From positions 1 to 9,212 of the forward strand of contig CACXDR010000280.1 of NCBI GenBank assembly GCA_902766415.1: 9,212 nucleotides of DNA. Reading direction: 5' to 3'. Positions 6,861-9,212 of this stretch are shown piece by piece. The DNA comes from an uncultured Lachnospiraceae bacterium (GTDB taxonomy: Bacteria > Bacillota_A > Clostridia > Lachnospirales > Lachnospiraceae). Under the pieces are notes generated by a model, which saw nothing but the letters and a program-made list of their open reading frames with translations, made no database searches and had not been told where the DNA came from. The position numbers were made by a program, and so were the translations under genes. Every line of letters starts with the position of its first letter. The stretch's first letter is position 1.

Positions 6861-6893
6861 CGCCTTAGCAAAAGGTAAGATCAGAGGGCAGGA

Positions 6894-9212
6894 ATGAGAG
6901 AGAGAATCAACCGGCTGGCGCGCGGCATCCTCAGCGCCGGAGATCCGGAGCTTGTTCTCGCGCCGGAAAGGATCGACCTTCCGGTAAGGAAGGGGGAGGT
7001 CCTTAAGACGGAGATCGCCGCGGAGAGCGGGAACGGGATCCACCTGAAGGGACTTGTCTATTCGGACAGCGTCCGGGTCCGGGTCTTAAGGCCCGCGTTC
7101 GGCGGGAGGAAGAACCGCATCGCGGTCGAGGCTGACGCCCGGTTCCTTGAACCGGGGGACAGGATCGAGGGATCGCTCCGCCTGGTCACGAACGCCGGGG
7201 AGAGGGAGATCCCCTTCTGCTTCCGGGTGACGGACGGCACTGCTGCCGGCACGTTGGAGCATTTCAGGACAATTGAAGACTTTGCTCTCATAGCGAAGGC
7301 CGATCCGGAATCGGCGCTTCGCATTTTTGAGTACAGATATTTTGTGAGCGCGCCGTTCATGCAGGACATGCGGACGCGCGCTCTTTATGAAGCGTTCCGC
7401 GGCGGGCCGGACCGGCAGTCCGCAATGGAGGAGTTCCTTGTGGCGGCCGGCGCGAAGAAGCCCGCCCTCGTGCGGGCGGAGACGGAGCAGTGCTCGCTCA
7501 GGGGCGTGGCCGCCCAGGCGGTCGGCAGCATCATCCTCGTGATCGTGCGGCAGGGCTGGTTCCGGCTTTCCGTGCGGGCGGAGGGCGGTTTTATCACGCT
7601 CCCGGTCCGGACAGTCACACCGGAGCAGTTTCAGAACGGCGCCATGACGTATTCGTTCGCGGTGGATTCCGCGAAGCTCCACGCCGGAAGGAACGAGGGA
7701 AGGGTCTGTTTCTTCACGGACGCGTTCGCGTTCTCCGTTCCCGTGACGGTGTTCCGCGCGGAGGAGCCGGCCGTCACCGCGAGGAAGCGGCAGCGGCTTG
7801 AGGAAAAGCGCCGCTTTGCCGGATACCTTGAGGAAAAGCTGGCGGCGTTCACCTTCGGGACGCCGGACAGGGCCGCCGGGGAGCGCATGCTCGCCGCGCT
7901 TGAGGGCGCGGGAGGCGAGCGGGCGGAGCAGCGGAGGAACATCCTCCTTAAGGCGGAGGCGGCTTACATTGCCGGCCGGCCTGAGCAGGCGAAGGAGCTC
8001 ATCGCGGGCGTCGAGGGCGCCGTGCAGGAGCTGCGCCAGACCGGCAGGTACGAATACGCCCTCATGGAGGCGCTGAAGGCGCTCCTTCCCGGCGGGGAAG
8101 AGCGGAGGAGCGGCGCGCTCCGTCTTGTGAGGAAATACCTTGAGGAGGGCGTGACCGGCCTCCTTCCCGTGCTGTCGCTTCTCGCGCCGGAGGCGCCGGA
8201 CGATGCCTACGCATGGCACGAGACGCTTGCAGGCGTTTACGATGCAGGCTCAAGGAGCCCCTTCCTCTACGCGGAGCTCCTGAAGGCCTATGAAAAGACT
8301 CCCGCGCTTCTTAAAACGCTTGGGAATATGGAGCTCTCCGTGCTTCGCTTCGCGCTGGATCACGCGAAACTCTCAAAGGCGGCGGCCGGCGCCTTTACGC
8401 AGGCCGCGGGATCGGTCCGGACCTGCGGGCCCATGCAGGTCCGTCTTCTGGAGCGCCTTTATGAGAGGCATCCTTCGGCAGAGCTTCTCACCGTGATCTG
8501 CACGGCCCTCATCCGCATGGATGACCGCACGGAGAAGGCCTTCCGGTGGTACAGCCTCGGGATCCGGGACCATGTCCGGCTGACCGGGCTGAACGAGTAC
8601 CTTCTTTACAGCATGCCCGAGGGGATGACCGCCGCCCTGCCGCACGAGGTGTTCCTTTACTTCGCCTACGACAACCGGCTGGACGACAGGACCCGCGAGA
8701 AGCTGTACGAAAACATGTGCCTCGTGAAGGCGTTTGAGCCGGCGCTCTGGGAGGAGTACCGCCGCCAGATCGAGGACTATACCTTTATGAAGCTCCTCAC
8801 CGGCAGCGTGAACCGGCGTCTCGCGGTCCTGTACCGCGAGGTGCTTTCCGAGAGCATGATCGACCGGCGGCTTGCCGGCCCGCTTCCCGCGGTCCTGAAC
8901 GCGCGCCATCTGACGGTCAGGTCCTCCTATATCCGTTCGGCGGTCATCGTGTACCCGGAGCTCGCCGAGAACCAGAAGCAGAGGATCGAGAACGGGACCG
9001 CCTATATCCCCGTCTTCACGGACGACGCGGTGTTCCTCTTTGAGGACGCTTACGGGAACCGCTACGCGGACATCCCCTGGAAGGAAGAGAAGATCTGCGA
9101 CATGCCTGCGCTCATGGAGCGCTGCACGGAGCTGGATCCCGACGGCCCGGTCGCCATGCTCAGGACGCTGAAACGCGTCACGGCGGCGGATGCCGGCAGG
9201 GAAGGGGTCCGC
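6894..9212 (+). CDS. DUF5717 family protein, 3'-truncated by window edge
   Basis: The frame stays open from ATG to the last base, 773 codons. The start MRERINRLARGI and overall pattern match DUF5717 proteins, large (about 1,200 residues by recollection) Lachnospiraceae proteins of unknown function, so roughly the last third is missing. Residues about 20-115 and 195-287 look like two beta-rich, immunoglobulin-like segments (for example HLKGLVYSDSVRVRVL and IEGSLRLVTNAGEREIPFCF), separated by a helical stretch. Residues 296-315 are very basic and Glu-rich. From about 316 to 655 the protein is mostly paired helices resembling TPR/HEAT-like repeats (EAAYIAGRPEQAKELIAG, LPHEVFLYFAYDNRLDD). From about 670 strands return (SSYIRSAVIVYPEL). 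No signal peptide, membrane helix or catalytic motif is visible, so a cytosolic scaffold is a guess. The ATG has GAGGG at 6884-6888, 5 nt upstream. Confidence 0.88.
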   Translation, partial: MRERINRLARGILSAGDPELVLAPERIDLPVRKGEVLKTEIAAESGNGIHLKGLVYSDSVRVRVLRPAFGGRKNRIAVEADARFLEPGDRIEGSLRLVTNAGEREIPFCFRVTDGTAAGTLEHFRTIEDFALIAKADPESALRIFEYRYFVSAPFMQDMRTRALYEAFRGGPDRQSAMEEFLVAAGAKKPALVRAETEQCSLRGVAAQAVGSIILVIVRQGWFRLSVRAEGGFITLPVRTVTPEQFQNGAMTYSFAVDSAKLHAGRNEGRVCFFTDAFAFSVPVTVFRAEEPAVTARKRQRLEEKRRFAGYLEEKLAAFTFGTPDRAAGERMLAALEGAGGERAEQRRNILLKAEAAYIAGRPEQAKELIAGVEGAVQELRQTGRYEYALMEALKALLPGGEERRSGALRLVRKYLEEGVTGLLPVLSLLAPEAPDDAYAWHETLAGVYDAGSRSPFLYAELLKAYEKTPALLKTLGNMELSVLRFALDHAKLSKAAAGAFTQAAGSVRTCGPMQVRLLERLYERHPSAELLTVICTALIRMDDRTEKAFRWYSLGIRDHVRLTGLNEYLLYSMPEGMTAALPHEVFLYFAYDNRLDDRTREKLYENMCLVKAFEPALWEEYRRQIEDYTFMKLLTGSVNRRLAVLYREVLSESMIDRRLAGPLPAVLNARHLTVRSSYIRSAVIVYPELAENQKQRIENGTAYIPVFTDDAVFLFEDAYGNRYADIPWKEEKICDMPALMERCTELDPDGPVAMLRTLKRVTAADAGREGVR

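Noticed and set aside
7086..8219. 377-codon open frame antisense to the DUF5717 gene
   Set aside because: Low-complexity Arg/Leu/Pro/His composition and no family resemblance, whereas the + strand frame is open for 773 codons, has a ribosome site and promoter, and resembles a known family.

Overview
The window is GC-rich, with G/C strongly favoured at third codon positions. It carries a housekeeping protein-quality-control locus followed by two conserved genes of unknown function. The order tig-clpP-clpX-lon-yihA(ysxC), followed by a DUF4364 winged-helix gene and a DUF5717-type gene, points to a clostridial Firmicute. A GC-rich member of the Lachnospiraceae is most likely, because DUF5717 proteins are, to my knowledge, largely a Lachnospiraceae family. 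This assignment rests on recognising families and gene order, not on a database search.

Bases 1-5327 encode proteostasis proteins on the + strand: the C-terminal three-quarters of trigger factor (cut by the window edge), then ClpP, ClpX and Lon. Trigger factor folds nascent chains at the ribosome. ClpX unfolds substrates and feeds them to ClpP. Lon is a second, self-contained AAA+ protease. All active-site and nucleotide-binding motifs I looked for are intact. A short intrinsic terminator (2906-2930) lies between clpX and lon and splits the run into tig-clpP-clpX and lon-yihA. I see no convincing promoter in front of lon and no CIRCE or CtsR operator anywhere. lon and yihA overlap by ATGA. 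YihA is a ribosome-assembly GTPase with an unusual basic N-terminal extension of about 75 residues.

Bases 6137-6245 separate the converging 3' ends of yihA and the DUF4364 gene. They hold the most distinctive non-coding structure here: two 25-bp palindromes built on CCATGGGGAC, in inverted orientation to each other, inside a larger imperfect inverted repeat. This resembles a REP doublet (REPIN-like element) or a tiny non-autonomous mobile element. No transposase is in the window.

From 6246 to the end there is a divergent pair. The DUF4364 winged-helix protein (- strand) and a DUF5717-family protein (+ strand, running off the right edge after 773 codons) are separated by 123 bp containing back-to-back extended -10 promoters. 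A dyad sits at the predicted start point of the DUF4364 transcript. This suggests, but does not prove, that the winged-helix protein controls itself and perhaps the divergent gene. Long antisense open frames opposite lon, clpX and the DUF5717 gene are by-products of the GC-rich coding sequence.

I find no RNA genes, CRISPR array, complete insertion sequence or phage genes. Apart from the repeat pair, the divergent promoter region and the uncharacterised gene pair, the window is ordinary core genome.
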